A stretch of DNA of 64,000 bases from a virus: positions 1-64,000 of IMG/VR virus record IMGVR_UViG_3300045110_000158, one strand, 5' to 3'. Each line of letters starts with the position of its first letter. Position 1 is the first letter of the stretch. Below are positions 21,660-28,715 of this stretch, in pieces. The position numbers and the translations under genes are program-made. The notes beneath the pieces are model-generated. The model was given only the letters and a program-made list of their open reading frames with translations. It had not been told where the DNA came from and searched no databases.

Positions 21660-21696
21660 TTGACAGCTAGTGATCAGGTATGATCAGATGTGATCT
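21660..21696. promoter_or_regulatory. TTGACA plus three TGATC(A/T) motifs at exact 10-bp spacing
   Basis: TTGACA at 21660-21665. Then TGATCA at 21671, TGATCA at 21681 and TGATCT at 21691, each start 10 bases apart and so on the same helix face. It lies between the divergent minus-strand peptide (start 21648) and plus-strand gene (start 21716). A plus-strand -10 at 18-base spacing would be TCAGAT (weak). It looks like a multi-site operator controlling one or both directions. Confidence 0.5.
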
Positions 21697-21715
21697 CACA
21701 AGGAGAGTACAGCCC

Positions 21716-21934
21716 ATGCAAATCCGCCAATATACCTTCGCCAATGCCGAGATCAGCCTGATTGTAGAGGCGCTGCAGCGCGCAGCCAAGCGTCAGGAGT
21801 CCGAAGCCAAGTGGTACGACAACAGGCTCAACGAAAAGCTCAGCACGGAACATGAGAAGAAGGCGCGCGCCATGCAGCGGCTCATCAACAAGCTGCAGCC
21901 GATGACAGGACTTCACGGTGCGGTGAAGCCATGA
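21716..21934 (+). CDS. Hypothetical helical protein, 72 aa
   Basis: Start set at ATG 21716 with AGGAGA 9 bases upstream. MQIRQYTFANAEISLIVEAL then a charged helix (RQESEAKWYDNRLNEKLSTE). It is first in a chain of five genes that overlap by 1-4 bases (21716-22650). Probably all-helical; not recognised. Confidence 0.7.
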   Translation: MQIRQYTFANAEISLIVEALQRAAKRQESEAKWYDNRLNEKLSTEHEKKARAMQRLINKLQPMTGLHGAVKP

Positions 21935-22152
21935 AGAAAGCCGAGAAGCTCAAAGCCAAGAAGCAGCTCAAGAAGTATTTCAGGAAGCGGGACAAGGAGA
22001 CCAAAAAGACGCAAGTCGTTCGTGAGTTCCTCGAAGAGGTCAACTATCACGCTGAGCAAGTGAGCATCAGCCTGCGCCACTTAGCCAACGCGATCGACAA
22101 TTTGCGGTCCTACCATCTAGGTGAGGAGAAGGAAGGGAAGCCAAAACCATGA
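21931..22152 (+). CDS. Lys-rich hypothetical protein, 73 aa
   Basis: MKKAEKLKAKKQLKKYFRKR is strongly basic; the second half (REFLEEVNYHAEQVSISLRH) is an amphipathic helix. It may bind nucleic acid. ATGA overlaps on both sides. Unknown family. Confidence 0.65.
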   Translation: MKKAEKLKAKKQLKKYFRKRDKETKKTQVVREFLEEVNYHAEQVSISLRHLANAIDNLRSYHLGEEKEGKPKP

Positions 22153-22313
22153 CCGACAAAGAATGGCACGAAGCAATGGCTGAAATCCACAACTTGCGTT
22201 TTCAGCTGTTGCACAACATGGTGCCGGAGACGGAACGTGATGCGTTGCGGATTCGCATGAAAGCCCTGTTGGAGAAACTTGCTCAGGAGTACTCAGAGGA
22301 AGCTACTCCATGA
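22149..22313 (+). CDS. Hypothetical protein, 54 aa
   Basis: MTDKEWHEAMAEIHNLRFQL, then NMVPETERDALRIRMKALLE and an acidic end. A two-helix layout with the ATG overlapping the preceding stop and the stop overlapping the following ATG. Not recognised. Confidence 0.6.
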   Translation: MTDKEWHEAMAEIHNLRFQLLHNMVPETERDALRIRMKALLEKLAQEYSEEATP

Positions 22314-22399
22314 GACCGCCATCAGCACAGATAGTTGTCGTGCTGACGCTGATCCTGGCCATTTTGGTTATCGTGTTGGTGATGATGGGAGTGCGGTGA
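22310..22399 (+). CDS. Very small membrane peptide, 29 aa
   Basis: MRPPSAQIVVVLTLILAILV followed by IVLVMMGVR: one hydrophobic helix with positive ends. It has four-base overlap with the previous gene and one-base overlap with the next (TGATG), which supports translation despite the length. Confidence 0.5.
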   Translation: MRPPSAQIVVVLTLILAILVIVLVMMGVR

Positions 22400-22650
22400 T
22401 GCGCGGCGATTTCAAAGTCATGATCGGCTGTTGCGCGTGGGGCAACTGTTCGCGCTGCCGCGCGGACGGCGACAAGACGCGGCGCAAGTGGCACGCCATC
22501 GCTGACAGACTGGACCAGGAGACAGCGAACAGAGTAGCGACGGCTTGGCGCAACTTCGATGCCTACGTCACGCCCATGGATGAAGCAGACCTCGCGAAAG
22601 CTGGCGTTGTGGCGGCGTGGTTCGCCAAGAACAGGATGCGTCGTGAGTGA
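22399..22650 (+). CDS. Cys-rich hypothetical protein, 83 aa
   Basis: Start at ATG 22399, coupled to the membrane peptide. MRGDFKVMIGCCAWGNCSRC has four Cys in ten residues, a likely zinc knuckle; then a helical region (RLDQETANRVATAWRNFDAY) and a basic end. It converges on the repressor-like gene with only 3 bases between the stops. Function unknown. Confidence 0.6.
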   Translation: MRGDFKVMIGCCAWGNCSRCRADGDKTRRKWHAIADRLDQETANRVATAWRNFDAYVTPMDEADLAKAGVVAAWFAKNRMRRE

Positions 22651-22653
22651 CGT

Positions 22654-22887
22654 CTATCTCCTTCTGGATTTGGCCTCCCTTGCATAGAGGTCTGGACGAA
22701 GCTCTTCACGGGGGATGCCGGTGGCGCGCTCGACGTCGAGCACTCGTTCTGCCGGGATTCGTTTTCTCCAGAACTGGATGGCTTGGAAAGAGATGCCTAT
22801 GGCGCGCGCCAGCGGACGCATCCCGCCGGCCTTGTCGATTGCCGCGTCAATCGGACGGGCCCGTTTGAATTTCGGATTCTTGTTCAT
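22654..22887 (-). CDS. Cro/YdaS-like HTH repressor, 77 aa
   Basis: Start taken at ATG 22887 because MNKNPKFKRARPIDAAIDKA begins the recognisable part; the open frame extends upstream without signals. IDAAIDKAGGMRPLARAIGI, then SFQAIQFWRKRIPAERVLDV and EELRPDLY is the layout of YdaS/Cro-type helix-turn-helix proteins. It is transcribed away from the plus-strand gene at 22993, with three TTGTC/GACAA half-sites between them, so it probably represses one or both promoters. A repressor without a visible integrase may point to defective or plasmid-like lysogeny, or only to early-gene control. Confidence 0.75.
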   Translation of the reverse strand: MNKNPKFKRARPIDAAIDKAGGMRPLARAIGISFQAIQFWRKRIPAERVLDVERATGIPREELRPDLYAREAKSRRR

Positions 22888-22916
22888 TGCCTTATTTAAC
22901 CTGGTACCAAACAAAA

Positions 22917-22947
22917 GACAAGATTTTATTGTCACCGCTGTTGACAA
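22917..22947. promoter_or_regulatory. Operator with three alternating half-sites between divergent regulators
   Basis: GACAA (22917), TTGTC (22929) and TGACAA (22942) alternate in orientation with 7-base gaps, giving two overlapping dyads, GACAA-N7-TTGTC and TTGTCA-N7-TGACAA. The last overlaps the -35 box of the rightward promoter. It is the probable binding site of the HTH protein encoded next to it. Confidence 0.6.
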
Positions 22948-22970
22948 GAGTTCTTTACATAGTTTAGGTT
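22941..22970 (+). promoter_or_regulatory. Rightward promoter overlapping the operator
   Basis: TTGACA, 18-base spacer, TAGGTT. It would start transcription about 17 bases before ATG 22993. The -10 is weak, as expected of a regulated promoter. On the other strand TTGTCT, 16 bases, TTAAAT could serve the repressor gene. Confidence 0.5.
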
Positions 22971-22992
22971 TCAATGAGGGAGGAGGTAAGTG

Positions 22993-23553
22993 ATGATCAA
23001 CATTCTGCATTGCACGGCCTGCGGGATGCAAGGCGAAGTCAAGTGCAGTTGCGCCAAGCCGTATGCACACATTCCGGCGCGCGAGGCTGCTGCCTTGGGA
23101 GTAGCGGCGCATCCGGACTGGTCGGACGTACGAATCGCAAAAGCGTGTGGTGTGAGCGATAAGACGGTAGCCGCAGCTCGTAGCTCAGTCTCGGAAAATT
23201 CCGAGACTGAAAAATCTAAGCGTATCGGTCGGGATGGCAAAAAATACAAGGCGCCTAAAGTGACCAAGTCCAAGAAGCCCAAGAAACCCAAACCCGATAT
23301 CCCTCCTGCTGCCCGTGACCAGAGCTTCACGCCGCAGGAGGAGTGGGAAGCCAGCCTGATTCGGCTCGCGACTTTCATTACCACCATGGACAAGGAGTGG
23401 ACCGCGCACTTCGGCGACTGGAAGCAATTCCAGATGACGGCCTGCACTTACGGTTTGATTTCGCGTGCCGGCGTTACCTGGAAGGAGTTGGTAGATTCTG
23501 CAAGCCCAAAGTTAGTCATTGATAATGAGAAGGGAGTACCTAATGTCGTTTAA
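22993..23553 (+). CDS. HTH DNA-binding protein with Cys motif (ParB/KorB-like HTH), 186 aa
   Basis: ATG 22993 is preferred over GTG 22990 because AGGAGG (22981-22986) is better spaced. The N-terminus has a Cys-rich knuckle (HCTACGMQGEVKCSCAKPYA). Residues about 43-60, SDVRIAKACGVSDKTVAAAR, are a helix-turn-helix of the type seen in ParB/KorB-like phage proteins, followed by RIGRDGKKYKAP, the usual extension. A Lys/Pro linker leads to a helical C-domain (MDKEWTAHFGDWKQFQMT). Opposite the repressor, it is probably a transcription or replication regulator and a candidate binder of the dispersed dyads. Confidence 0.7.
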   Translation: MINILHCTACGMQGEVKCSCAKPYAHIPAREAAALGVAAHPDWSDVRIAKACGVSDKTVAAARSSVSENSETEKSKRIGRDGKKYKAPKVTKSKKPKKPKPDIPPAARDQSFTPQEEWEASLIRLATFITTMDKEWTAHFGDWKQFQMTACTYGLISRAGVTWKELVDSASPKLVIDNEKGVPNVV

Positions 23554-24250
23554 GACCAGCAATGAAGTCAGACAGTATATCTATCAGATATTCGGCAAGG
23601 ACATCGAGATTCGCGATGCCACCTTCCCGCTGCGCCTGCAGCCGACACCGGATGACAAGGAAGGCGCCGATCCTCACGATCCCTCGAACTGTTTCTTTGT
23701 CCACACTGTTCGCCGGATGTACGGCAGTCAGGTCGTGATATTCTGGAAGAGCATTGCCTATGTCGATATGGTCGACAGCGATGGCGTTCGCCGGGTCTAT
23801 CGCTTTATCGTCACCAAGGACGGCACCGCTCGCCTCAGCCGGTTCGACCACGGCGAGCCGTTCCCGCTGGGATCAGCCGTCACGTTGCAGCCGCCGACCA
23901 AGGGCACAACCTTGAAGGCCAATAAGACTCGCCGCCAGGCGGCGAAGAAGCAGTATGTCGACCGCCGCAAGCGGCTGCAGACCAACCTCAAGCGAGCCAC
24001 TACCAAGCTGGAGCAGGAGAAGCAGCGTCTGGCCAAAGCCATGAGCAACGAGAAACAGGACGCCAAGAAACTAGCTGTCATCACCAAGCAGAAGGAGATG
24101 GCGGAAGCTTCGGTCAAGAAAGTACAGGCTGACCTCACGCATATGGATACTGCCAAGACTCAGCGGGCGCCCAAGAAATTTGATCTCACCACCAGAAACG
24201 GCGCCGTTGGTAATTATCATTTTTCCGGATTGACTGCAGCCACCAACTAA
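23543..24250 (+). CDS. Hypothetical protein with beta domain and long coiled coil, 235 aa
   Basis: Start at ATG 23543 with GGGAG upstream; it overlaps the previous gene by 11 bases. Residues 1-120 are beta-rich (RQYIYQIFGKDIEIRDATFP, then GSQVVIFWKSIAYVDMVDSD); residues 130-210 are a Lys/Arg/Gln coiled coil (LQTNLKRATTKLEQEKQRLA); then a short basic end. It is co-transcribed with the HTH protein. The basic coiled coil suggests nucleic acid or self-association. Not recognised. Confidence 0.7.
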   Translation: MSFKTSNEVRQYIYQIFGKDIEIRDATFPLRLQPTPDDKEGADPHDPSNCFFVHTVRRMYGSQVVIFWKSIAYVDMVDSDGVRRVYRFIVTKDGTARLSRFDHGEPFPLGSAVTLQPPTKGTTLKANKTRRQAAKKQYVDRRKRLQTNLKRATTKLEQEKQRLAKAMSNEKQDAKKLAVITKQKEMAEASVKKVQADLTHMDTAKTQRAPKKFDLTTRNGAVGNYHFSGLTAATN

Positions 24251-24272
24251 AGTTCGTTATTCAGGATGCGCA

Positions 24273-24300
24273 AGCCAGCACCTCGTGAGAGGTGCTGGCT
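24273..24300. other. Perfect 12-bp stem-loop without T tract
   Basis: AGCCAGCACCTC, loop GTGA, GAGGTGCTGGCT, followed by AACTTGCGAGGAGG, so the ribosome binding site of the next gene starts about 8 bases after the stem. It is more likely an mRNA processing or stability element than a terminator. Confidence 0.65.
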
Positions 24301-24321
24301 AACTTGCGAGGAGGAGAAGCC

Positions 24322-24501
24322 ATGAACGGTAACCGGCTGGTCGAGATCGCAGCGGAGGTGATTCACGAGACTGAAAAGGCTTATCTGTTGTTCGACGGCG
24401 TGCGCAAAGCGTGGGTGCCCAAGAGCGTGGTCGAAGCGAACCACGACGGCACCAGCTTCCTGATGCCGGAGCGATTGGCACAGGAAAAGGAGTTTATCTG
24501 A
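24322..24501 (+). CDS. Small conserved phage-type protein, 59 aa
   Basis: Start at ATG 24322 with GAGGAGG 8 bases upstream. RLVEIAAEVIHETEKAYLLF, then DGVRKAWVPKSVVEANHDGT resembles many short phage proteins of the form xxEVxxETEKAxLxxxxxxxVWVPKSxVE, a small beta-barrel of unknown role. It lies just before the promoter at 24538. Confidence 0.7.
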   Translation: MNGNRLVEIAAEVIHETEKAYLLFDGVRKAWVPKSVVEANHDGTSFLMPERLAQEKEFI

Positions 24502-24537
24502 GGCTGGAAATTTCGGGATAAATCTCCCAGTAACCCA

Positions 24538-24566
24538 TTGACAAACAACGAGTTTTATGGTACAAT
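24538..24566 (+). promoter_or_regulatory. Strong sigma70-like promoter
   Basis: TTGACA, 17-base spacer, TACAAT. The predicted start, about 24573, lies some 33 bases before the dyad at 24606 and about 80 before ATG 24652. It drives the 24.65-28 kb operon including the MoxR/VWA genes. Confidence 0.85.
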
Positions 24567-24605
24567 GCTTGTTACGGTGGGATCAGATTATCCACCAACG
24601 AAAAA

Positions 24606-24626
24606 GGTGTTACACGATGTAACACC
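24606..24626. promoter_or_regulatory. Dispersed 21-bp dyad, copy 6
   Basis: GGTGTTACA-CGA-TGTAACACC. It lies downstream of the strong promoter's start point and 25 bases before ATG 24652, so it is inside the mRNA leader. A bound protein would act as a roadblock; as RNA it is a 9-bp hairpin near the ribosome binding site. Confidence 0.85.
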
Positions 24627-24651
24627 GATTTACTGAACAAGGAGCTGACCA

Positions 24652-25374
24652 ATGAGACTTCCTGTATTCGACCATTCTATGATGGAGTGGGATAGCTGGC
24701 GCGCGTTCCACATCGAGCATTGCGGGCATAGTAAGTTCGTCCAGTTCGACACCGGCGAGTTAGTTGTGTGTCGTAACGGCTGGCGTCCTGAGAACCGCCA
24801 AGTCTACAAAGAGCTTCATATCCAGATCGTCGCGACCGACGACGACGATTGCCCGAAGCTGTACGTTCCCGGTTCGACCAAGCCCGTCTTCAAGTCGCAT
24901 CTCAACCACAAGGGGCAGCAGACGTTGTTGCTCGATCTCGATCACAAGCGCGCGGTGTCGCTCGATTCCTACTTGGACGAAGACAATGCGCCGCTGGTCC
25001 CGAGACGGTTCACGAACAGCAACTCGCGTTACGTCACTGCTTGGTATGCCGGCCCCGATGCTGTGCCTGTCGCCACGCCGATCATACGGCATTACCCGCA
25101 ACCACTGACGCACGATCAGCGCAACCATATTAAGGAGCTTGTGGATGCGAGCAAGGTGTGGCTGCAGATGCAGCATGGTCTTGATACGCCGCGCAAGCGT
25201 CAACACCCTGACTTGAAGGTCGGGGATTTTGTCGACGTGTCATTCGGTGTGCTGACGACAGAGCATCGCATGGCTATTGCTACGGTTGGGTTCAACACGA
25301 TCGTCAAGGAGGAGCATCCTTGGCTGACGTTCAACGTGGAAGGAGTGACTGAACATGACGACGAGGATAACTAA
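24652..25374 (+). CDS. Hypothetical protein, 240 aa
   Basis: Begins MRLPVFDHSMMEWDSWRAFH behind AAGGAG. Mixed alpha/beta sequence with acidic clusters (TDDDDCPKLYVPG, DEDNAPLVPRR). The region VGDFVDVSFGVLTTEHRMAI near the C-terminus reads like a small SH3- or KOW-type barrel. No catalytic motif is recognised. First gene of the operon leading to the MoxR/VWA pair, it overlaps the next gene by 20 bases. Confidence 0.7.
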   Translation: MRLPVFDHSMMEWDSWRAFHIEHCGHSKFVQFDTGELVVCRNGWRPENRQVYKELHIQIVATDDDDCPKLYVPGSTKPVFKSHLNHKGQQTLLLDLDHKRAVSLDSYLDEDNAPLVPRRFTNSNSRYVTAWYAGPDAVPVATPIIRHYPQPLTHDQRNHIKELVDASKVWLQMQHGLDTPRKRQHPDLKVGDFVDVSFGVLTTEHRMAIATVGFNTIVKEEHPWLTFNVEGVTEHDDEDN

Positions 25375-25546
25375 GGAAGAAATTGCACGGTCGAGCGAGC
25401 TTCGTTATCGCAAAGCCTTCGGCTGGCTGACCATCGAAGAGATACGTGTGATCCAGCACGCTTTAAAAACCTACATCGCACTCGGCCCAGATTCTTCGTG
25501 GCCGATCAAGCTGGCGCGCACCTTGCTGCAAGGAACAACTGAGTAA
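25355..25546 (+). CDS. Hypothetical protein, 63 aa
   Basis: MTTRITKEEIARSSELRYRK then GWLTIEEIRVIQHALKTYIA. All-helical. GGAG followed by TGACTGAAC leads into ATG 25355, the recurrent initiation cassette of this phage arm. It is followed 11 bases after its stop by a copy of the dyad. Not recognised. Confidence 0.65.
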   Translation: MTTRITKEEIARSSELRYRKAFGWLTIEEIRVIQHALKTYIALGPDSSWPIKLARTLLQGTTE

Positions 25547-25557
25547 CCACCCCAACG

Positions 25558-25578
25558 GGTGTTACATGATGTAACACC
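25558..25578. promoter_or_regulatory. Dispersed 21-bp dyad, copy 7 (perfect)
   Basis: GGTGTTACA-TGA-TGTAACACC. It lies 11 bases after a stop and 24 bases before the ATG of the MoxR-like ATPase gene. No promoter is evident next to it. Confidence 0.85.
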
Positions 25579-25602
25579 ATTCACTGAAAAAGGAACTGAA
25601 CA

Positions 25603-26685
25603 ATGAAGAAGCTCTCTATTTCCCAAATCAAGACTGCCGTCAAAGAGATCGTGGTTCGGCTCGACAAGCCGATTATCATCAAGGGCGGCTTCGGCATCGG
25701 CAAGTCTCAGGGCGTCGAGCAGGCTGTCGACGAGCTTGATAATCCGAAGGCGCTGAAGGAATTGCTGGGCAAAGACTGCCCGTACACCGGCACGCTCTTG
25801 GTGGATATCCGCTTGTCCCAGTACGACTCCGTTGATCTCCGCGGCTTCCCGCAGGCCGACAAGAAAACCGGTAGTGCGATCTGGTATCCACCGTCGACGT
25901 TTCCGTTCATCGGCAACGATGCATTCCCGGACGACAAGTTGATCGTTGTATTCTTTGACGAGGGCCCGGACGCCAAGAACGATGTGTTCGCAGTCATGCA
26001 GCAAATCCTGCTCAACAGGTGCTGCGGCGAGCACGTGCTCAAGCCGAACGTGCGCATGCTGTTGGCGGGTAACCGCGACGGCGATCAGGCTCTTGCCAAG
26101 AAATTCCCTATGCCATTGAACAACCGCCTCATCCACTTCGAGGCGATCAATCCATTGGAGGACTTCTGCATCTATGCGCAGAGCCAAGGCGTGCCATCGG
26201 TGTTCATTGCGTTCTGGAATTTCTGCGCCGATCTCGTCAACACCTACGATCCCAAGAAGACCACACCCATCGTGGCGACGCCACGCACATGGTTCTCTGC
26301 GATCGAGCTGTGGCAGGACAAGCGGTTGGACCCGGTGATCAAGGAGGCCGCCATGATCGGCGCCATCGGCGAGGGTCCGGCGGTGCAGTTCCTGGCTTAC
26401 GTCGATGTCTGGCAGAGCCTGCCGAACATCGAGAAGATCAAGAAGGACCCGGACACTTATCCCGTGCCCGAAGAACTCTCGATCAAGTACGCAACGGCCA
26501 TGATGGTGTCCGAGAAGATGACGATGGGCAACGTGGATGCGCTTCATACCTACCTGAAGCGTTTCACTGCGGAGTTCGTCGTCATGGCGTGGCAGCTGGC
26601 GACGGCGCGCGATGCGACACTCTTTGATGCGGATGCGTACATGGATTATGTGAAGCGCTACCGCGAAGTCTATACGTCCAACTGA
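25603..26685 (+). CDS. MoxR-type AAA+ ATPase
   Basis: 360 residues. Walker A is GGFGIGKS (residues 28-35), Walker B LIVVFFDEGPDA (about 112-123), and a sensor-like MLLAGNRDGDQ follows. The C-terminal lid begins near IVATPRTWFSAIELW. MoxR ATPases act with VWA-domain partners as chaperone-like remodelling machines, and such a partner is encoded at 27201. N4-like phages carry a similar pair (gp24/gp25 region), where the role is also unclear. The dyad and a good ribosome binding site lie immediately upstream. Confidence 0.85.
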   Translation: MKKLSISQIKTAVKEIVVRLDKPIIIKGGFGIGKSQGVEQAVDELDNPKALKELLGKDCPYTGTLLVDIRLSQYDSVDLRGFPQADKKTGSAIWYPPSTFPFIGNDAFPDDKLIVVFFDEGPDAKNDVFAVMQQILLNRCCGEHVLKPNVRMLLAGNRDGDQALAKKFPMPLNNRLIHFEAINPLEDFCIYAQSQGVPSVFIAFWNFCADLVNTYDPKKTTPIVATPRTWFSAIELWQDKRLDPVIKEAAMIGAIGEGPAVQFLAYVDVWQSLPNIEKIKKDPDTYPVPEELSIKYATAMMVSEKMTMGNVDALHTYLKRFTAEFVVMAWQLATARDATLFDADAYMDYVKRYREVYTSN

Positions 26686-26705
26686 AAATGAGCAGGAGAC
26701 TAACC

Positions 26706-26879
26706 ATGAGACTTTGCCCCTGTGGCTCAGGTGAGCCGCGCCGCGAGCTGAAAGATGCTCGCGGCATCTTCTGCACGTTCATCTGTGACAAGTGTGAGAA
26801 CGCCAAGCGTGCAGGCTTCCGACCCGACATCTTCATGGATTCGGATTACTGGACTGATGAACCTGTCGAGGAGGAGTAA
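26706..26879 (+). CDS. Zinc-ribbon-like protein, 57 aa
   Basis: ATG 26706 chosen for its AGGAG site; ATG 26688 is in frame but poorly placed. MRLCPCGSGEPRRELKDARG then FCTFICDKCENAKR gives five Cys (4, 6, 23, 27, 30), enough for a zinc site, followed by an acidic tail. It lies between the ATPase and VWA genes and may be part of that module. Confidence 0.65.
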   Translation: MRLCPCGSGEPRRELKDARGIFCTFICDKCENAKRAGFRPDIFMDSDYWTDEPVEEE

Positions 26880-26884
26880 CCACA

Positions 26885-27154
26885 ATGGTCAAGACAACTC
26901 GTAAACAACGTGAAGCTTTGTTCCGTATCTTCCAGCGGGATTTCCCTGGCTGGATCACGGTCACCACGCGCCACGATGGCGTACGCTGTCCGCATTGCGG
27001 CGAGTGGAGCACGCTAGAGACCGTCAAGGTATCGTCACTGCAGTGGCGCCGCTTTCGCAAGACGGTGCAGCCGTTCTTCGGCGATGACTGCGTCATGGTG
27101 CCGTGGGCCGGTATGTGGCTGGGCATCGAGACGGACGGATACACTCACTCATAG
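26885..27154 (+). CDS. Hypothetical zinc-finger-like protein, 89 aa
   Basis: MVKTTRKQREALFRIFQRDF is a basic helix; VRCPHCGEW (Cys35, Cys38) and a later DDC may bind zinc, and the C-terminus is hydrophobic (MVPWAGMWLGIETDG). Phages often encode such RxxLFxIF...CPxC proteins; function unknown. Its stop codon abuts copy 8 of the dyad. Confidence 0.65.
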   Translation: MVKTTRKQREALFRIFQRDFPGWITVTTRHDGVRCPHCGEWSTLETVKVSSLQWRRFRKTVQPFFGDDCVMVPWAGMWLGIETDGYTHS

Positions 27155-27175
27155 GGTGTTACATTATGTAACACC
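27155..27175. promoter_or_regulatory. Dispersed 21-bp dyad, copy 8
   Basis: GGTGTTACA-TTA-TGTAACACC. Its first base follows the last base of a stop codon and it ends 25 bases before ATG 27201 of the VWA gene. Confidence 0.85.
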
Positions 27176-27200
27176 ACTCACTCAAAGAGAGGACTTACTT

Positions 27201-28400
27201 ATGGCACGACATCAAAAGCAACTCACAGTTTTCGAGACGGCGCGCGCCGGTCTCGTCAAGGTCAAGGCGCTGATGTTCTTTGCGTCAGCGTTGCTGCAAA
27301 CCAAGTTCATCGAAGACCCGACGTGTGACACCGCTTGGACCGACATGGTCGTGATCGGGTACAACCCGGAGTTCATCGAAGGACTGGATATCCCGACTGC
27401 CAAGTTCGTAATCATCCACGAGCTGATGCACATCCTGCTCAAGCACGGGCTGCGGCGTGGCTCCCGTGATCCCAAGCGCTGGAACCATGCGTGCGATTAC
27501 GCCATCAACATCATGCTCAAGAAGCTGGGCTTCAGCATTTGGAAATACGCACTGATCGAGCCCACGTATGACGGCATGACCGCGGAGCAAATCTATGCGC
27601 TGCGAGAGAAGGAGCAACAGGGAGGCAAAGGCAAAGGCAAGGGCCCTCCGGGCCAGGGCCAAGGTCAGGGACAGGGACAACCTCAGCCCCGGCCAGGGAC
27701 AAAGCCTGAGCCTGAGCAAGGCGGGCTGGGCGGCGATCTGCGTCCGGTGCCTGTGGCAACGCAGGAGCAAGCTGCGGCGATCGACCACGCGATCAGCAAG
27801 GTGATCGCGCGGGCAACCGCCATTGCCAAGCAGCATGGCGTCATGCCCGGCGAACTCGAAGCGATCGTTGCCGGGACCTACGAGGACCCAGTGCCATGGG
27901 AGCAGGTACTGATAGACTACATGACAGCTTGTGTGGCGCAGGACGAGAACTGGTCCAAGCGCAACAGGCGGTACCACGACGCCATCCTGCCCTCGCATAA
28001 AAGCAACGGCATGGATGAGCTGACCATCGTCGCCGACTCGTCGGGTTCGATGTTCAGCAAGGCGATCTTTGAGCGCGTCGCTGTGGCTGTGAACCACATT
28101 ACGACAGTAATCAAGCCGATGACTGTGCGCGTGGTGTGGGCCGACGACAAGGACTGCCAGAACATCGACGTGTTCGAGGACGGCGCCGAGGTGGTGCTTC
28201 ACCCTAAAGGTGGAGGTGGCACCGACATGCGCAAGCCATTGGTGTTCGCTGAGCAGTACTCGCCGGAGGTGGTTCTCTTGCTGACGGATGGGTACACGCC
28301 GTGGCCCGAGATCGAGACGCCGTTTCCGTTGATCATCGGGTGTACGACTGATGCGCCTTGTCCTGATTGGGCGGGCACAGTGAGGATAGAGGTGCAGTGA
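27201..28400 (+). CDS. VWA-like metallopeptidase-domain protein (DUF2201 type), MoxR partner
   Basis: 399 residues from ATG 27201. The N-terminal half has a zincin helix FVIIHELMHILLKHGLRR (HELMH at 73-77) and CDYAINIMLKKLG. A Gly/Pro/Gln-rich linker follows at about residues 140-185. The C-terminal half is VWA-like: ELTIVADSSGSMFSKAIF is a MIDAS-type DxSGS, then GGGGTDMRKPLVFAEQ and VVLLLTDGYTPW. This fusion of predicted metallopeptidase and VWA-like domains is DUF2201, usually encoded beside a MoxR ATPase as here. Activity in phage growth is not known. Confidence 0.85.
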   Translation: MARHQKQLTVFETARAGLVKVKALMFFASALLQTKFIEDPTCDTAWTDMVVIGYNPEFIEGLDIPTAKFVIIHELMHILLKHGLRRGSRDPKRWNHACDYAINIMLKKLGFSIWKYALIEPTYDGMTAEQIYALREKEQQGGKGKGKGPPGQGQGQGQGQPQPRPGTKPEPEQGGLGGDLRPVPVATQEQAAAIDHAISKVIARATAIAKQHGVMPGELEAIVAGTYEDPVPWEQVLIDYMTACVAQDENWSKRNRRYHDAILPSHKSNGMDELTIVADSSGSMFSKAIFERVAVAVNHITTVIKPMTVRVVWADDKDCQNIDVFEDGAEVVLHPKGGGGTDMRKPLVFAEQYSPEVVLLLTDGYTPWPEIETPFPLIIGCTTDAPCPDWAGTVRIEVQ

Positions 28401-28540
28401 TGAGTAACACAATGATCATCAGCGTTGCTGTTGCCGTCTCGATCCTCGCGCTAGCGACTATCAGCTACAACAGAGGACACGGGCAGGCGAATTGTCCCAT
28501 CGTACCATTCTCTGGCTGTCCAACTTACGGGAGTAACTAA
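28400..28540 (+). CDS. Small membrane protein with NCPIVP motif, 46 aa (copy 2)
   Basis: MSNTMIISVAVAVSILALAT is a membrane helix, followed by ISYNRGHGQANCPIVPFSGC. It has the same length and order of elements as the 46-residue protein at 20550-20690, and both carry NCPIVP and a second Cys. Its ATG overlaps the stop of the VWA gene by one base. Function unknown. Confidence 0.65.
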   Translation: MSNTMIISVAVAVSILALATISYNRGHGQANCPIVPFSGCPTYGSN

Positions 28541-28542
28541 AC

Positions 28543-28713
28543 ATGGAAATCGTTTTGATGACTATCGGTTTTTGGACGGCCATGTGGTTCCTGTGCAAGA
28601 AACTACCGGAAGCATGGAACGCAGCAAATGAGCGACGTATCAATGCGCAGATCGCGATGATGAACGCTAGGTCGAAAGCTCTATCAGATGAGCTACAACA
28701 TAAGGATGACTGA
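28543..28713 (+). CDS. Small membrane-associated protein, 56 aa
   Basis: MEIVLMTIGFWTAMWFLCKK is hydrophobic and aromatic; the rest (LPEAWNAANERRINAQIAMM) is a charged helix. GGAGTAACTAAAC precedes the ATG. It may be an amphipathic membrane anchor. Not recognised. Confidence 0.6.
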   Translation: MEIVLMTIGFWTAMWFLCKKLPEAWNAANERRINAQIAMMNARSKALSDELQHKDD

Positions 28714-28715
28714 AC

